DNA of 23,004 bases from a virus, in IMG/VR virus record IMGVR_UViG_3300042463_001626, positions 1 to 23,004 of that record. One strand, written 5' to 3'. The first letter of the stretch is position 1. Every line of letters begins with the position of its first letter. The notes beneath the pieces were generated by a model. It worked only from the letters and a program-made list of their open reading frames with translations. It had not been told where the DNA came from and ran no database searches. Shown piece by piece: positions 6,532 to 13,538 of the stretch. Position numbers and translations under genes: made by a program.

Positions 6532-7559
6532 AACTTGCCTCAGTTGAACTCGTAAAAGAAATCAAACCTCATTCAAATGCTGACTCGCTTGAGATCGCCG
6601 TTGTCCTTGGGTATGAATGTATCGTACCAATCGGTAAGTTTTCGCCGGGACAAGCTGTTGTGTTGATTCAGCCTGACGTTGTGCTTCCAGATGCTCCATG
6701 GGCAGAGGTTTTCCGGGCGCGATCAAATCGTGTCAAGGCTATGAAGCTGCGTGGAGTTTGGAGCTTCGGTATTGTCCTCAGTGTATTTGATATCGTCGAT
6801 CACAACTCACGCGGTAGTGCGCAGCTGAAGCGTTGGCTGCTTCCAATTAACATCGGAAAGGATATCTCTGAGGAAATTGGAGTCGCTAAGTATGAACCTC
6901 CCGCGCCAAAGTCTCTTGACGCTGCAGGACACTTGCCGTCTAGAATGCCAAAGACCGACGAAGAGCGTTATCAAAACCTGACTGACAGCCTGCCATACGG
7001 CGAACATGTTGACGTCACGCTGAAGATTGACGGTCAAAGCGCTACTTACTTCTGTATCCGTGACGCGAATGCTGAAGGTGGATGGCGCACTGGAATTTGT
7101 TCTCGATCTCTTGAGATTAAGCCTGAGTGCAATAACAATTACACGCTCGCTGAACGTAAGTACAACATTCTCGAAAAGCTCAAGAACTATTGTACGTACC
7201 ATAACGTCAGCCTTGCACTACGTGGCGAGGTTTACGGGCAAGGCATTCAAGCCTTTGATGCAAATCCACACTCTAAGCTCCCGCTTGACTTTGCAGCATT
7301 TAGCGTATGGAACCACGACACTCTAGCTTATGAAGGTCCCAATGACCCACATTACTACGAAAAGGTAGCAGCCGCTACGGTTGGCGAAATTCCCGTTGTA
7401 CCGATGGTCGAGCGTCAGGTAGTTCTTACGTCTGAACTGATTGAAAAGTATGCACGTGGAATCGACAAGATTGAAGGCAAGCGTTTTGAAGGAGTTGTGA
7501 TTAAGCATTCGCTTGGTAGCTTCAAAGTCATCAACCTTTCCTACGACGAACGCAAGTAA
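6528..7559 (+). CDS. ATP-dependent RNA ligase, DRB0094/Rnl5-like
   Basis: A 343-residue protein. An N-terminal domain of about 100 residues (KLASVELVKEIKPHSNADSL) looks like the OB-fold extension of the DRB0094/Rnl5 group. The nucleotidyltransferase domain has motif I LKIDGQS with nucleophile Lys166, a motif III-like LRGEVYGQG (231-239), motif IV EGVVIK (321-326) and motif V SFKVIN (332-336) near the C-terminus. The enzyme should adenylate itself with ATP and seal 3'-OH/5'-phosphate RNA ends, for example nicks in cut tRNA. It overlaps both neighbours. A tRNA/RNA-repair role fits with CCA transferase and RtcB further on. Confidence 0.9.
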   Translation: MKLASVELVKEIKPHSNADSLEIAVVLGYECIVPIGKFSPGQAVVLIQPDVVLPDAPWAEVFRARSNRVKAMKLRGVWSFGIVLSVFDIVDHNSRGSAQLKRWLLPINIGKDISEEIGVAKYEPPAPKSLDAAGHLPSRMPKTDEERYQNLTDSLPYGEHVDVTLKIDGQSATYFCIRDANAEGGWRTGICSRSLEIKPECNNNYTLAERKYNILEKLKNYCTYHNVSLALRGEVYGQGIQAFDANPHSKLPLDFAAFSVWNHDTLAYEGPNDPHYYEKVAAATVGEIPVVPMVERQVVLTSELIEKYARGIDKIEGKRFEGVVIKHSLGSFKVINLSYDERK

Positions 7560-7795
7560 TGGATCACTTTGAATTTCGTTGGAAGCAGCGGCTCGGATAT
7601 GCATTGCGAAAATCTGAACGAAAAGATTTTCACAATGCTGTTCGTACCTCGCGCAAATTCATACATAAAGAACCAAACACGAGCGGAACTGTTTATGCAG
7701 TAAAGCATAAAGGCATAAACATTGTTGTTGTATATGACCCGCTTCTTGACATTCTGATTACTGTCCTACCACCGTCAAATAACCATAAGAAATAA
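7559..7795 (+). CDS. Small protein, possibly DUF4258/RelE-fold-like
   Basis: A 78-residue basic protein whose ATG overlaps the ligase stop (TAATG). An N-terminal helical, Arg/Lys-rich half (RWKQRLGYALRKSERKDF) leads to a beta-rich half GTVYAVKHKGINIVVVYDPL ending ILITVLPP. Helix followed by a sheet ending in a strand read as 'iiTvlp' is how small DUF4258 and RelE/YoeB-type proteins look, but sequence evidence is thin and no catalytic set can be named. Being coupled to an RNA ligase makes an RNA-related role attractive, as inference. Otherwise function unknown. Confidence 0.6.
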   Translation: MDHFEFRWKQRLGYALRKSERKDFHNAVRTSRKFIHKEPNTSGTVYAVKHKGINIVVVYDPLLDILITVLPPSNNHKK

Positions 7796-7810
7796 TTTAT
7801 ATCTATTCAT

Positions 7811-8131
7811 ATGAAATACTTGAACCAGATTGCAATACTTGCGAGCTTTAGTATTCTGCTATACTACACAAAATCATATGACTTCATCTATTGGGTTATG
7901 GCCGTATTGATCGGCACTACGTATCTTCATCCGTTATTTGCGTTGATTAGTCGTTCATATCGCAAGCAATGGGATTCTCCGATCGATGTTGCACAGATGA
8001 TTATTGCCGCAAGCGTCGCAATCTTCAACATGCGCGTGGTATTGAAGGATTCTTCGCTATGCACCTTTTATGGTGTCGGCGTTGGACTTTCGTTTATTGC
8101 GACTTCATATTTAATTACACGTAGAGCATAA
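7811..8131 (+). CDS. Integral membrane protein of unknown function
   Basis: A 106-residue, strongly hydrophobic protein with about four membrane segments: residues 5-19 (NQIAILASFSILLYY), 24-50 (DFIYWVMAVLIGTTYLHPLF), 60-75 (VAQMIIAASVAIFNM) and 84-103 (FYGVGVGLSFIATSYLI), ending with basic TRRA. No family recognised. It lies between the small ligase-coupled gene and the MGEAKRR gene with 15 bp and 1 bp spacing, so it is in the same unit. Such small phage membrane proteins are sometimes involved in superinfection exclusion, but nothing in the sequence shows that. Confidence 0.7.
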   Translation: MKYLNQIAILASFSILLYYTKSYDFIYWVMAVLIGTTYLHPLFALISRSYRKQWDSPIDVAQMIIAASVAIFNMRVVLKDSSLCTFYGVGVGLSFIATSYLITRRA

Positions 8132-8132
8132 C

Positions 8133-8351
8133 ATGGGAGAGGCTAAACGAAGAGGCACATTTGAAGAGCGTGCAGACAATGCCAAAGGCGAATCGTGGCG
8201 GCCAATCTACTGGACCGAAGAACGTCTTGATGAATTCAAGGAAAGCATGCGTAAGGAACTTGGAACATACATTGACAAAGTAAAATCTGACTTGTTTATG
8301 CCTCGAAAACCAAAGGAGAAAAAATTTAGAAAAATCAAAACAGGAGGTTAA
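8133..8351 (+). CDS. MGEAKRR-type small phage protein
   Basis: A 72-residue, highly charged protein beginning MGEAKRRGTFEERADNAKG, an N-terminal signature found on many small phage and bacterial proteins of unknown function. The middle is helical and acidic/basic (ERLDEFKESMRKELGTYIDK) and the tail is Lys/Arg-rich (RKPKEKKFRKIKTGG). It starts one base after the previous stop. Its last codons supply the strong Shine-Dalgarno AGGAGG (8342-8347) of the next gene. Confidence 0.75.
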   Translation: MGEAKRRGTFEERADNAKGESWRPIYWTEERLDEFKESMRKELGTYIDKVKSDLFMPRKPKEKKFRKIKTGG

Positions 8352-8354
8352 ATT

Positions 8355-9119
8355 ATGAAGACTATTCGGCATAACACTTACGAAACAAACAGCAGCAGCA
8401 CTCACAGCATTACGATTGACACTGAGAACTACAAGAATGTTCAAATCCCAAAGACGATGACAATTCCTCTTGGGGAGTTTGGCTGGGAATACACGAAGTT
8501 CAACGACTTCCTTACAAAGGCAAGTTACTTCTGGACGCTTGCTCTTTACAATGAAGATGTGAATGAACGCATGATTCGTCTTGCGGCTGATCATGGACTT
8601 GACTTGCAGTTCAAACAATCAAAGGATGACTTCTACTATGTCGATCATGGTAGCGAGCATTACTCCGATTGGGTAAAGAAGAATCCAGAACTACTGACAG
8701 ACGAAGGTCTTTGGAATTTCCTCATCAACGAAAGCTGCTGGATTATCCTTGGCAATGACAACAGCTATGATCCTCCAAATTGGCGTATCACTGAAAAGGC
8801 TGCAAAGGCATTGGAGTATGAAGTCTACATCTGTTCAGTCGCAGCTGACGATTATGTCAATGTTAGTGACTGCACCTTTAAGACCGACAAGGGAACGATT
8901 GCAGAAAACAAAGGAGAGATTGAACATCATGTGTTTTACATGCTTGACAATGAGCGCTCTGACCGAAAATGGGATGACCCATACCCAAGTATCAAGGAAG
9001 TCAGTGATGAAGGTATCATCATGATTAGTTATGAAAAATACGATCATAATGCGAAAGAATACAAGGTTCACCGTACACGGAAACTGCGTGCTGTCGTAGA
9101 AAAAGTGAAAAAACTGTAA
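8355..9119 (+). CDS. ETNSSSTHS-family phage protein 1
   Basis: A 254-residue protein starting MKTIRHNTYETNSSSTHSIT, an N-terminal signature I associate with uncharacterised proteins of many tailed phages. It is shared almost unchanged with the genes at 10375 and 10923. The rest is acidic and aromatic-rich (WEYTKF, DFYYVDHGSEHY, WRITEKAAKALEYEVYI), with no catalytic motif I can name, and differs completely from the other two. The ATG has the best ribosome-binding site of the window, AGGAGG seven bases upstream. Last gene of its transcription unit; copy 3 of the promoter follows within 8 bp, and no terminator hairpin is visible. Confidence 0.82.
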   Translation: MKTIRHNTYETNSSSTHSITIDTENYKNVQIPKTMTIPLGEFGWEYTKFNDFLTKASYFWTLALYNEDVNERMIRLAADHGLDLQFKQSKDDFYYVDHGSEHYSDWVKKNPELLTDEGLWNFLINESCWIILGNDNSYDPPNWRITEKAAKALEYEVYICSVAADDYVNVSDCTFKTDKGTIAENKGEIEHHVFYMLDNERSDRKWDDPYPSIKEVSDEGIIMISYEKYDHNAKEYKVHRTRKLRAVVEKVKKL

Positions 9120-9126
9120 AAGATTA

Positions 9127-9155
9127 TTTACATCTGTTCATATTCCGTTTATAAT
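9127..9155 (+). promoter_or_regulatory. Conserved promoter/leader, copy 3
   Basis: TTTACA at 9127-9132, a 17 bp spacer and TATAAT at 9150-9155, followed by a leader CTGTAACGCAACCACTATAT and the ATG at 9181. This copy has AACG where others have AAGG, so its Shine-Dalgarno is weakened. The upstream T-rich block of the other copies is missing. Confidence 0.85.
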
Positions 9156-9180
9156 GAGTCTGTAACGCAACCACTATATT

Positions 9181-10128
9181 ATGAAACCAACCTCAGCGAA
9201 ATTGCTACACACTTACCAAAATGGTAATGTAACTGTGTCTCTTTATGAAGACGGCACCAAGGTTCGTGAATGGCCCGATGGTGAAGCTCCACGTGTGACT
9301 CATCCCGAAAGCTGTGACCTCAAAATTACACAGTATTGTGACCTTGACAGCATCTGCGTCTACTGCCACGAAATGTCCAATAAGCAGGGCAAGCACGGCG
9401 ACCTTGATCTTGTTGCAAAGATTTGGGAAACACAATACCCAGGCACCGAACTTGCGATTGGCGGCGGAAACCCGCTTGCGCATCCTGGCATCGAGAGTTT
9501 CCTTCGCACCGTTACTTCACGCGGCATCATTCCAAATGTCACGATGAACATGCTTCACATGAAGAAGTTCGGACCGACGATCAGGCGCTTCCAGGAAGAC
9601 CGCTTGCTGTATGGTCTTGGTATCAGCTACCGCGGTGGTGACGGATTTAAGTTCCTTCCTGACGACATTGACTACTCAAATGTTGTCTTCCACATGATCC
9701 TTGGAGTACATAGCCTTGGCGACTGTATGCAGGTTATCAAATGGTGCCGCGCTCGAGACATCAAGCCGAAGATCCTTCTGCTTGGATACAAGACGTATGG
9801 TAAAGGTAAGGATTACTACAATCCCGAGCTCCAAAAGGAACTTGACCGTTGGAAAGGTTTTTCGCTGCAGCGTCTGTTTCTATTTGAAGGAGTAACAATC
9901 AGCTTTGACAATCTTGCGATCACGCAGCTTGACTTGCAGAAGCAGGTCTCTAAGGAAGATTGGGAGCTGCTCTATCAAGGCGAAGATGGTAACCACACGT
10001 TCTACGTCGATGCAGTGAAGGGTGAGGTTGCACGTACTTCAACAAGCGACCTTCGCTACGCTATCACCGATGCCGCCACCGTCGTCGATATTTTCAACAA
10101 AGTCAAAGAAGAACACGCATACGCATGA
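9181..10128 (+). CDS. Phage radical-SAM-like protein with CX5CX2C motif
   Basis: A 315-residue protein. After an N-terminal strand region (GNVTVSLYEDGTKVRE) comes DLKITQYCDLDSICVYCHEM with Cys53, Cys59 and Cys62 (CX5CX2C), followed by ELAIGGGNPLAHP, which sits where radical-SAM enzymes have the SAM-binding GGE-type motif, and by TIM-barrel-like alternation (GLGISYR, VVFHMILGVH, KPKILLLGYK). The fold and spacing match a phage-carried radical-SAM group; the usual spacing is CX3CX2C, so this one has two extra residues. It should bind a 4Fe-4S cluster and cleave SAM; the substrate is unknown. It heads its unit and overlaps the next gene (ATGA). Confidence 0.8.
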   Translation: MKPTSAKLLHTYQNGNVTVSLYEDGTKVREWPDGEAPRVTHPESCDLKITQYCDLDSICVYCHEMSNKQGKHGDLDLVAKIWETQYPGTELAIGGGNPLAHPGIESFLRTVTSRGIIPNVTMNMLHMKKFGPTIRRFQEDRLLYGLGISYRGGDGFKFLPDDIDYSNVVFHMILGVHSLGDCMQVIKWCRARDIKPKILLLGYKTYGKGKDYYNPELQKELDRWKGFSLQRLFLFEGVTISFDNLAITQLDLQKQVSKEDWELLYQGEDGNHTFYVDAVKGEVARTSTSDLRYAITDAATVVDIFNKVKEEHAYA

Positions 10129-10373
10129 AAATAAAACTCAAAGTATCACTAGACAAAACTCCACTATCATACGTCTTTGATGAAAGAGTCGTTACGGTTG
10201 AAAAGCTGCATGCTGTGCTGATCGCCATGATGAGCGAATGGTTTGGTGCAATGAACAAAGTTGGCGTAATTCAACAAATCACAAACAACACAATTGAGTA
10301 TTGCAGCATTATGACAGACAAAGAACATGTTTCTGGATCTATGTCGTTTAGTCTCGAAACAATCACTGAATAA
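10125..10373 (+). CDS. Small hypothetical protein
   Basis: An 82-residue protein overlapping the radical-SAM gene stop by four bases (ATGA). It begins with an amphipathic strand (MKIKLKVSLDKTPLSYVF), has a helix containing the run KLHAVLIAMMSEWFGAM, and ends in polar strand-like sequence. It is too polar for a membrane protein. No motif recognised. It lies one base upstream of ETNSSSTHS protein 2, so it is co-translated within the radical-SAM unit; a partner role to that enzyme is possible but unsupported. Confidence 0.65.
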   Translation: MKIKLKVSLDKTPLSYVFDERVVTVEKLHAVLIAMMSEWFGAMNKVGVIQQITNNTIEYCSIMTDKEHVSGSMSFSLETITE

Positions 10374-10374
10374 C

Positions 10375-10908
10375 ATGAAAACAATCCGACATAACACATA
10401 CGAAACAAATTCGTCCAGCACGCATAGCATTACGATCATCAGTAAGTCCAAAGATCGCAAGAGTAAATTTCGTCGTGCTGAGATTTTTGAGGATGGGATT
10501 CTCTATCCGGGTAACCTCAATGATTCTGAAGCATACACGCATATTCCTACAGGCGAAGAAGGCTATGTCGTGAAGTGTTATACTCCTCATCAAAAGGCTG
10601 CTCTTACTGTTCATTACCTCAATGCATGTGATGAGTATGTCAACTATGATTCCAGCGGTGATATTACAACAGAGCAATATAATGCTTTCAAGCTTGAGGC
10701 GATTCGTATTCTTTCTGAACGACTTGGTCTTAAAGAGATTCGTGACTGGGAAGACTGTAACGGATTTTATTACAGCGGTGAAAATGACGAATGTCCAATC
10801 GTCGATGTTCTTGAAGACGGCGATCGTATCACAGCGTTCAACAAGTTTGTCACTGACGTTATCCTCAATGAGGACATGCTGATGATTGACGAAGACATCC
10901 CCTACTAA
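10375..10908 (+). CDS. ETNSSSTHS-family phage protein 2
   Basis: A 177-residue protein from the ATG at 10375; a longer in-frame form from 10327 would overlap the previous gene and lacks the family N-terminus. It starts MKTIRHNTYETNSSSTHSIT, identical to the gene at 8355, then diverges entirely: a basic stretch (KSKDRKSKFRR), a middle with TGEEGYVVKCYTP, and a very acidic C-terminal third (ENDECPIVDVLEDGDRI, LMIDEDIPY). No catalytic motif seen. The first 50-60 bases are almost identical to those of the gene at 10923, which follows after 14 bp. Confidence 0.82.
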   Translation: MKTIRHNTYETNSSSTHSITIISKSKDRKSKFRRAEIFEDGILYPGNLNDSEAYTHIPTGEEGYVVKCYTPHQKAALTVHYLNACDEYVNYDSSGDITTEQYNAFKLEAIRILSERLGLKEIRDWEDCNGFYYSGENDECPIVDVLEDGDRITAFNKFVTDVILNEDMLMIDEDIPY

Positions 10909-10922
10909 TAATTATAACACAT

Positions 10923-11462
10923 ATGAAAACAATCCGACATAACACATACGAAACAAACTCGTCTAGCACGCATGCTTACAGCGTGCAAGATTTGAACCTT
11001 AAGAACCGCCCTGACCTCAACATCATTCCTGGCGATGATGGATTCATTCGAGTCGGCTTTACCGAAATGACTGAGTCGACTCCTCAGAACAAGATTGGTC
11101 ATATTCTTAATTACGCCAATTCGGTTGGTGATCAAGAATTGTTTGATCGCGTCTGCAAGGTCGTCGAGGAATTCACTGGAGCAAAACTACTTGTTAGCGC
11201 TTCAGTCCGATTGAATAACAAGTGGGAAAAGGTTGACAATCTGCGTGAAGTCACCAATCCTAAGTTCAACTTCGACACCGAGGAAGAATACGATTGGGAA
11301 ACTCTAAATGATCGATGGTATTCATTTACAAACGAATATGGGCATGGCAGCATCAATGAGTTTTGTGGAGTCATGAATGAAATTGGTCGCACCGAAGAAA
11401 ACCTGAAGATCTTTATCTTCTCATCTAACCAAGGAGTACATGTCGAATCCTACTATAACTGA
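10923..11462 (+). CDS. ETNSSSTHS-family phage protein 3
   Basis: A 179-residue protein with the same N-terminal cassette (MKTIRHNTYETNSSSTHA) and then a different body: AYSVQDLNLKNRPDLNI, a helix DQELFDRVCKVVEEFTGAK, an acidic segment (DTEEEYDWETLNDRWY) and a C-terminal strand (NLKIFIFSSNQGVHVESY). No known motif. The conservation with the gene at 10375 stops abruptly after the cassette. Its 3' end overlaps the HD-hydrolase start by 23 bp, an unusually long overlap for this window, suggesting coupling. Function unknown. Confidence 0.8.
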   Translation: MKTIRHNTYETNSSSTHAYSVQDLNLKNRPDLNIIPGDDGFIRVGFTEMTESTPQNKIGHILNYANSVGDQELFDRVCKVVEEFTGAKLLVSASVRLNNKWEKVDNLREVTNPKFNFDTEEEYDWETLNDRWYSFTNEYGHGSINEFCGVMNEIGRTEENLKIFIFSSNQGVHVESYYN

Positions 11463-12033
11463 AGTATCTGATCGCCTTGCAAGTCTTAAACTTGCGGCCG
11501 AAACTCTAGGTTGTGTCGATCTTGCGTCTAAAGTTCTTGATGATAAAAACTTTCGTATTTGGAGTGGTTCTCATCATAAACTTGCGCACCATTATGGAGA
11601 CGGTGGACTACTGACGCATACCTTTGAGGTTGTCACTTTGTCATTAAATACCGCTCATCTCTATAGCGATGTTCATAAGATTGACAACAAGCAGCTGTTC
11701 TTAAGCGCGTTGTATCATGACTATGGCAAGCTATGGGATTATGATCGCAGTGAAGATGGTAAATGGGTTCGTAATAACCATCGTCGCAAGATCCACCACA
11801 TTTCGCGTTCAAACGTAGAATGGGTTTGCTGGGCAATTGCAATGGGAGCAGACGACGAATTGATTGATGCCGTTAGTCATAACATCTTATCGCATCATGG
11901 TTCACGTGAATGTGGTAGCCCAGTTGCTCCATACACACGTGAGGCGTGGATTCTACATCTCGCGGACTCCATGAGCGCGCGCGTTGATGATTGTGATCGT
12001 CTTGACTTGGTAACAATTAACAAAAATGCCTGA
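11440..12033 (+). CDS. HD-domain phosphohydrolase, YhaM-like
   Basis: A 197-residue protein. Seen: GLLTH with His60 at the start of the domain, the HD doublet in ALYHDYGK (His93-Asp94), a further HHISRSN, then ILSHHGSRECGSPVAPYTRE and LHLADSMSARVDD. The order H...HD...H...SHHG.-.GSP.-P...EA..-H..D closely follows the HD domain of YhaM, a 3'-5' exonuclease of RNA and DNA; the N-terminal OB domain of YhaM is missing. It probably hydrolyses phosphodiesters or nucleotides using metal. An RNA 3'-end trimming role would suit the RNA-repair genes, as inference. Starts inside the previous gene with AAGGAG only three bases before ATG. Confidence 0.85.
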   Translation: MSNPTITEVSDRLASLKLAAETLGCVDLASKVLDDKNFRIWSGSHHKLAHHYGDGGLLTHTFEVVTLSLNTAHLYSDVHKIDNKQLFLSALYHDYGKLWDYDRSEDGKWVRNNHRRKIHHISRSNVEWVCWAIAMGADDELIDAVSHNILSHHGSRECGSPVAPYTREAWILHLADSMSARVDDCDRLDLVTINKNA

Positions 12034-12265
12034 AGCACTACATATTCACCGTCGAGTAATTACTGACGGACCGTCCGCGATTGTTCAACAGATCCATTAT
12101 GCTCTTACTGAGGAAGGACTCGTTGACATATTGAAAATGACTGCTCATTATCTTCTTGATGATGGCAAGCTAAGCCCTAGCTTCTTCGGCGGTGAATTAA
12201 CCCAAATTATGAGAATGTCTTTACTGAGCATATTGGTCGAAGACGGAGTTATTGACATACCATGA
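12026..12265 (+). CDS. Small hypothetical protein
   Basis: A 79-residue protein overlapping the HD-hydrolase end by 8 bp and the next gene by 4 bp. It has a short beta N-terminus (ALHIHRRVITDGPSAI) followed by three likely helices (QQIHYALTEEGLVDILKM, AHYLLDD, ELTQIMRMSLLSILVE). No motif or family recognised. Tight coupling on both sides shows it is a real member of the unit. Confidence 0.65.
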   Translation: MPEALHIHRRVITDGPSAIVQQIHYALTEEGLVDILKMTAHYLLDDGKLSPSFFGGELTQIMRMSLLSILVEDGVIDIP

Positions 12266-12444
12266 AAAAGAAACAGAAACAACCTGCAGTAATTGAAGCT
12301 GTAGATGAAGTACTTAGTCTGCTACGCGAAAAGTGGATGAACGAAAAGGACGACAAGAAGAAAGTTGAATTATCCAAGAAGATTGATTCGGTATTGGATG
12401 AACGTCTTCGCCTGATGAAACTACGTGACAGTGGAGAACTATGA
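12262..12444 (+). CDS. Small charged coiled-coil protein
   Basis: A 60-residue, highly charged protein, starting MKKKQKQPAV and almost entirely helical (EAVDEVLSLLREKWMNEKD, KKVELSKKIDSVLDERLRLM), with heptad-like Leu/Val/Ile spacing suggesting a coiled coil. It overlaps both neighbours by four bases (ATGA), so it is translated with them. No function can be assigned. Confidence 0.65.
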   Translation: MKKKQKQPAVIEAVDEVLSLLREKWMNEKDDKKKVELSKKIDSVLDERLRLMKLRDSGEL

Positions 12445-12812
12445 TTAGCATATTATCACTCGCAACTATCTTAGTGGTACATTGGATCTTTGACTTTTTT
12501 CTGCAGACGAGTTGGCAGGCAACAAATAAGTCAAAGAACAACATCGCGTTGGCCAGTCATGTTGGTGTATACTCAATTGGACTGATCTTGATCGTACTGC
12601 TAAACTTTGGATATTTCCAGCATCTAGGTTGCGCAATCGGATATGTCCTCCTAAATGCCGTTGCTCATTTTTTCACAGATTACGTGACTAGTCGTGCTTC
12701 AAGTTCTCTCTATGAAAAGGAAGAATACCATGATTTCTTCGTCGTGATCGGATTTGATCAGTTACTGCATTACCTGACATTGATTGTCACATTTGTGCTG
12801 CTAGTCGGCTGA
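12441..12812 (+). CDS. DUF3307-like integral membrane protein
   Basis: A 123-residue membrane protein with four hydrophobic segments. The polar residues embedded in them follow the DUF3307 pattern: an early HWIFDFFLQT, then W/Q with K, a helix starting SHVGVYSIG, HFFTDYVTSR, and GFDQLLHY near the C-terminus. DUF3307 proteins occur in many phages and bacteria; their function is unknown, although conserved His/Asp in the membrane suggest metal or proton chemistry. Last gene of its unit; a hairpin with a T-run follows 25 bp later. Confidence 0.82.
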   Translation: MISILSLATILVVHWIFDFFLQTSWQATNKSKNNIALASHVGVYSIGLILIVLLNFGYFQHLGCAIGYVLLNAVAHFFTDYVTSRASSSLYEKEEYHDFFVVIGFDQLLHYLTLIVTFVLLVG

Positions 12813-12836
12813 TTTTCAATAAGTTGCACAAATTTG

Positions 12837-12876
12837 CACAAAAGTGGGAACTTTTTTCACTTTTGTGCATTTTTTT
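12837..12876 (+). terminator. Rho-independent-type terminator fused to the next promoter
   Basis: Left arm GCACAAAGTG (12837-12846), loop of about 11 bases, right arm CACTTTTGTGC (12858-12868) with one bulged base, then A and seven T (12870-12876). The -35 of the next promoter starts two bases after the T-run. Confidence 0.6.
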
Positions 12877-12877
12877 A

Positions 12878-12906
12878 TTTACAAGGTGACATTTTCCGTT
12901 TATAAT
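12878..12906 (+). promoter_or_regulatory. Conserved promoter/leader, copy 4
   Basis: TTTACA at 12878-12883, a 17 bp spacer and TATAAT at 12901-12906, followed by CTGTAAGGCAACCACCACAA and the ATG at 12934. The T-rich right arm of the preceding terminator sits immediately upstream and could double as UP element. Confidence 0.88.
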
Positions 12907-12933
12907 AATTCTGTAAGGCAACCACCACAAAAT

Positions 12934-13110
12934 ATGATTACTCTAGCTCCAAAATACACGAAACATTCCATCCACCTTGGCGTTCAAATTTACAAACGCA
13001 AGGCTAACACTGGAACGAGCGGCGGCATGTGGCTCACCGATTCCACTACCTTCAAGTCTCTGGCAGGAGCCAAGGCTTGGTTGGAATATCGCGCTAGCCT
13101 CAATGCGTAA
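12934..13110 (+). CDS. Small hypothetical protein
   Basis: A 58-residue protein. The open frame extends back to 12844, but that part is promoter and leader; the ATG at 12934 stands after the AAGG leader at the same distance as in the other units. It reads MITLAPKYTKHSIHLGVQIY, KRKANTGTSGGMWLTDS, then TTFKSLAGAKAWLEYRASLN: a beta N-terminus with a C-terminal helix, basic overall. No family recognised. As first gene after a strong promoter it is probably abundantly made. Confidence 0.7.
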   Translation: MITLAPKYTKHSIHLGVQIYKRKANTGTSGGMWLTDSTTFKSLAGAKAWLEYRASLNA

Positions 13111-13144
13111 GAATAAATTCAATCTCCTTTAACGCAATTACATT

Positions 13145-13501
13145 ATGACAAAATTTACAGGATTCAACAAAGCCACTGCTTCCGCTCTTCGTTCCGAACT
13201 CAACGCCGTTCTTGCCAAGTATGGTGCTGATGCAAATCTCGAGTTCAACATCGGAACTATTCGTTTCGGAGTTAGTGACGCCAAGATGCAAATTGAAACC
13301 AAGGTCAAAGGCGCAGTTAGCCGCGAAGACCGCGTCATTTCCAATTTGATCGCTTCATACGACCTCAAGGAAATTGGCCGCAACGGTGAAAAGCTCGTAA
13401 GCTACAATTCCAGAGCGCATCGCTATCCAGTGATTTACTCGCACGGCGGAAAGCGTTATAAAACCTCGATTGAGCACATGAAGTTCCTCTTCGCTAAGTA
13501 A
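13145..13501 (+). CDS. Hypothetical phage protein
   Basis: A 118-residue protein: a helical N-terminus (FNKATASALRSELNAVLAKY), a strand pair (FNIGTIRFGVSDAKMQIET), a helix (EDRVISNLIASYDLKE), then a strand-rich end containing SRAHRYPVIYSHGGKRYKTS. The overall pattern resembles a small conserved protein found in many tailed phages, whose C-terminal part reads 'r..kYPvia...g..yk'; that match is from memory and has no known function attached. Spacing of 34 bp to the upstream gene and 37 bp to the CCA gene, in the same unit. Confidence 0.7.
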   Translation: MTKFTGFNKATASALRSELNAVLAKYGADANLEFNIGTIRFGVSDAKMQIETKVKGAVSREDRVISNLIASYDLKEIGRNGEKLVSYNSRAHRYPVIYSHGGKRYKTSIEHMKFLFAK

Positions 13502-13538
13502 GAGAACTGATTGCTGCTCAAAACACTGATTACACTTT

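Noticed and set aside
10886-10918. TTGACG and TATAAC before the gene at 10923 as an internal promoter
   Set aside because: The spacer is about 21 bp and the -35 lies in coding sequence; nothing else marks a unit boundary here.
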